A DNA stretch of 22,054 bases from SZUA-430 sp044375275 (GTDB taxonomy: Bacteria; Pseudomonadota; Alphaproteobacteria; Micropepsales; Micropepsaceae). The translations under genes and the position numbers were made by a program. Shown one piece after another: positions 20,517-22,054 of this stretch. Within the stretch, counting starts at the first letter, position 1. Every line of letters starts with the position of its first letter. The stretch lies in assembly GCA_044375275.1 (NCBI GenBank), contig JBILMZ010000025.1:1-22054 (forward strand), read 5' to 3'. The notes beneath the pieces were generated by a model that made no database searches, was not told where the DNA came from, and saw only the letters and a program-made list of their open reading frames with translations.

Positions 20517-20628
20517 GGGACGTTTCCTTTTTTCGGTGGGACGGTTCGATCCCGATTTGACAGCAGGCAGGCGATACCGCATTGACGAAGAACAGCTATT
20601 TCAAAAATACGGGAATGGAAACAGACAG

Positions 20629-22054
20629 ATGAGTGCAGCGACAAAGAACCTTCCCCCTTTCAAGCCGTTGCCGCAGTTGCCCCCAAAGATCTACTCGCAG
20701 CGCAGGGGCGACGGCTCGTACATCATCAGGTCGCTCTATGACCTGGGGCCCATGCACCGCTCGATTGCGCACCTCCTCGAACAGCGCGCGCAGGAACATC
20801 CCACCCGCAACCTGCTCGCGCAGCGCACGCAGCAGGGGCCGTGGAGGTTCATCACCTATGGCGAGATGAACCAGCGCGCGAGCGCGATCGCGCAGTCTTT
20901 GCTTGACCGCAACATGGGGCCGGACACGCCACTGCTGATCCTGTCCGGCAATTCAATCGAGCACGCGACCATGATGCTCGGCGCCCTCAAGGCGCGCGTG
21001 CCCGTCGCACCCGTCTCGGTGGCCTACTCGCTATTCAGCCAGGACCACGGCAAGCTGCGCCACGTGGCAGCCCTGACGAAGCCGAAGATGATCTTCGTCG
21101 ACAGCGGCGCCACCTACGCCAAGGCCATCCGCGCACTCGACCTCACCGGCATCGAAGTCGTGACGGTCGTCCCGGCACCCGACCTGCCATCAACAGCTTT
21201 TGCCGATCTGTGCCAGGTCAATGTCGGTCCGGCCGTGCAGGCCTCCATGGACGCCATCGACCACAAAACCGTGGCGAAGTATCTATTCACTTCGGGCTCC
21301 ACGGGCATGCCGAAAGGCGTGATCCAGACCCACGGCATGATGTGCGCCGTGATGGCAGGGCAGGAGTCGCTGCGCGCGGAAGAGAGGGATCCGAACGAAA
21401 TCCCCGAGAGCCTCGAATGGATGCCGTGGAACCACATCTCCGCCGGCAATATCGGTTTCAATGGCAACCTGAACAGCGGTGGCACGATCTATCTCGATGC
21501 CGGCAAGCCGATCCCCGGCATGTTCGACGAGACGATCCGCAACCTGCGCGAAATCTCGCCACTCGTGTTCGGCTCCGCGCCCATCGCGTTCTCGATGCTC
21601 GCGGACGCAATGGAGCGCGACGATGCGCTGCGTGACAGCTTCTTCGCCAAGCTGCGCTTCATGGGCTATGGCGGCGCGACGCTGTCGGATGATCTCTACG
21701 ACCGCATGCAGGCGCTCGCGATCAAGGCCACCGGCAACCGCATCGCGCTGACAACGATGTATGGCGCGACGGAAACGCAGGGCATCACCGTCGTGCACTG
21801 GATCACCGAGCGCGTGGGCCTGATCGGCCTGCCGCTGCCCGGCGTGACGCTGAAGCTCGTGCCGAATGGCCAGAAGCTGGAGGTGCGCGTGAAGGGTTCG
21901 ACCGTGACGCCGGGCTACCTCAACCGCCCGGACCTGACCGAGGCCGCCTTTGACGAGGAAGGCTTCTACAAGCTCGGCGACGCCGCGAAGTTCGTTGACC
22001 CGTACGAACCGGCAAAGGGCCTCATCTTCGATGGCCGCGTGACCGAGGACTTCA
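20629..22054 (+). CDS. Feruloyl-CoA synthase-like AMP-dependent ligase (cut by window edge)
   Basis: The first 475 residues of an ANL ligase. Motifs: LFTSGSTGMPKG (219-230), MYGATET (377-383), FYKLGDAAKF with GD at 450-451, and the text VDPYEPAKGLIFDGRVTEDF (456-475). A C-terminal 'GDA..FVDP..P.KGL.FDGR..EDF' with N-terminal DGS..IRS...LGPM is characteristic of the feruloyl-CoA synthase group (about 600 residues), which activates hydroxycinnamic acids with ATP and CoA. Related branches act on other acids, so ferulate itself is not proven. Expected downstream partners (enoyl-CoA hydratase/lyase, vanillin dehydrogenase) are out of view. The start is the ATG at 20629; the RBS is weak (GGGAATGGAAAC). 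TTGACA at 20557 might belong to its promoter but lacks a convincing -10. This gene is the third CoA ligase in the window. Confidence 0.9.
   Translation, partial: MSAATKNLPPFKPLPQLPPKIYSQRRGDGSYIIRSLYDLGPMHRSIAHLLEQRAQEHPTRNLLAQRTQQGPWRFITYGEMNQRASAIAQSLLDRNMGPDTPLLILSGNSIEHATMMLGALKARVPVAPVSVAYSLFSQDHGKLRHVAALTKPKMIFVDSGATYAKAIRALDLTGIEVVTVVPAPDLPSTAFADLCQVNVGPAVQASMDAIDHKTVAKYLFTSGSTGMPKGVIQTHGMMCAVMAGQESLRAEERDPNEIPESLEWMPWNHISAGNIGFNGNLNSGGTIYLDAGKPIPGMFDETIRNLREISPLVFGSAPIAFSMLADAMERDDALRDSFFAKLRFMGYGGATLSDDLYDRMQALAIKATGNRIALTTMYGATETQGITVVHWITERVGLIGLPLPGVTLKLVPNGQKLEVRVKGSTVTPGYLNRPDLTEAAFDEEGFYKLGDAAKFVDPYEPAKGLIFDGRVTEDF

Overview
The window is GC-rich, densely packed chromosomal DNA of alphaproteobacterial character. 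The evidence is strong GC bias at third codon positions, ATGA/GTGA/TGATG gene overlaps, a possible Caulobacter-type promoter (TTGCCTC-N13-GCTAGATT), and dispersed palindromes of the TGTCATCCCGG...CCGGGATGACA kind common in Caulobacterales, Hyphomonadaceae and sphingomonads. No 16S or ribosomal marker is present, so the lineage is an inference. I found 23 protein-coding genes: two cut by the window edges, and two tiny ones of 27 and 31 codons. I see no tRNA, rRNA, CRISPR array, transposase or phage gene.

Layout. (1) Bases 1-2676, minus strand: TetR regulator, periplasmic adaptor lipoprotein, ABC ATPase and ABC-2 permease (cut). This is the order of the E. coli cecR-ybhG-ybhF-ybhS-ybhR drug/solute export operon. 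(2) 2852-3201, plus: two very short hydrophobic ORFs, each with a good ribosome binding site, ending at a hairpin shared with a convergent TusA-like gene (3211-3480). (3) 3563-5790, plus: FATP-type very-long-chain acyl-CoA synthetase overlapping a GNAT acetyltransferase, then a palindromic repeat. (4) A luciferase-like flavin oxidoreductase (minus), divergent from a zinc alcohol dehydrogenase and a three-helix membrane protein with a cyclic-nucleotide-binding-like domain (plus). (5) 8986-12236, minus: operon of two glutathione S-transferases and a type B carboxylesterase; a GNAT gene diverges from it, followed by a second palindromic repeat. (6) 13015-14389, minus: metallo-beta-lactamase-fold hydrolase, and a cold-shock protein with clear promoter and terminator. 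(7) 14670-17274, minus: operon of a carboxymuconolactone-decarboxylase-like protein, an SDR and an M20 amidohydrolase, ending at a good terminator. (8) 17408-19649, plus: acyl-CoA ligase and a GST, then a third inverted-repeat element filling the gap to a convergent methyltransferase. (9) 20629-end, plus: feruloyl-CoA-synthase-like ligase, cut by the edge.

Taken together, three different CoA ligases, three GSTs, flavin and zinc oxidoreductases, an esterase, an amidohydrolase and an MBL hydrolase look like a scattered catabolic or detoxification region for hydrophobic carboxylic or aromatic compounds. No complete pathway can be assigned. The least explained items are the paired microproteins at 2945-3170 and the three unrelated intergenic inverted-repeat elements.
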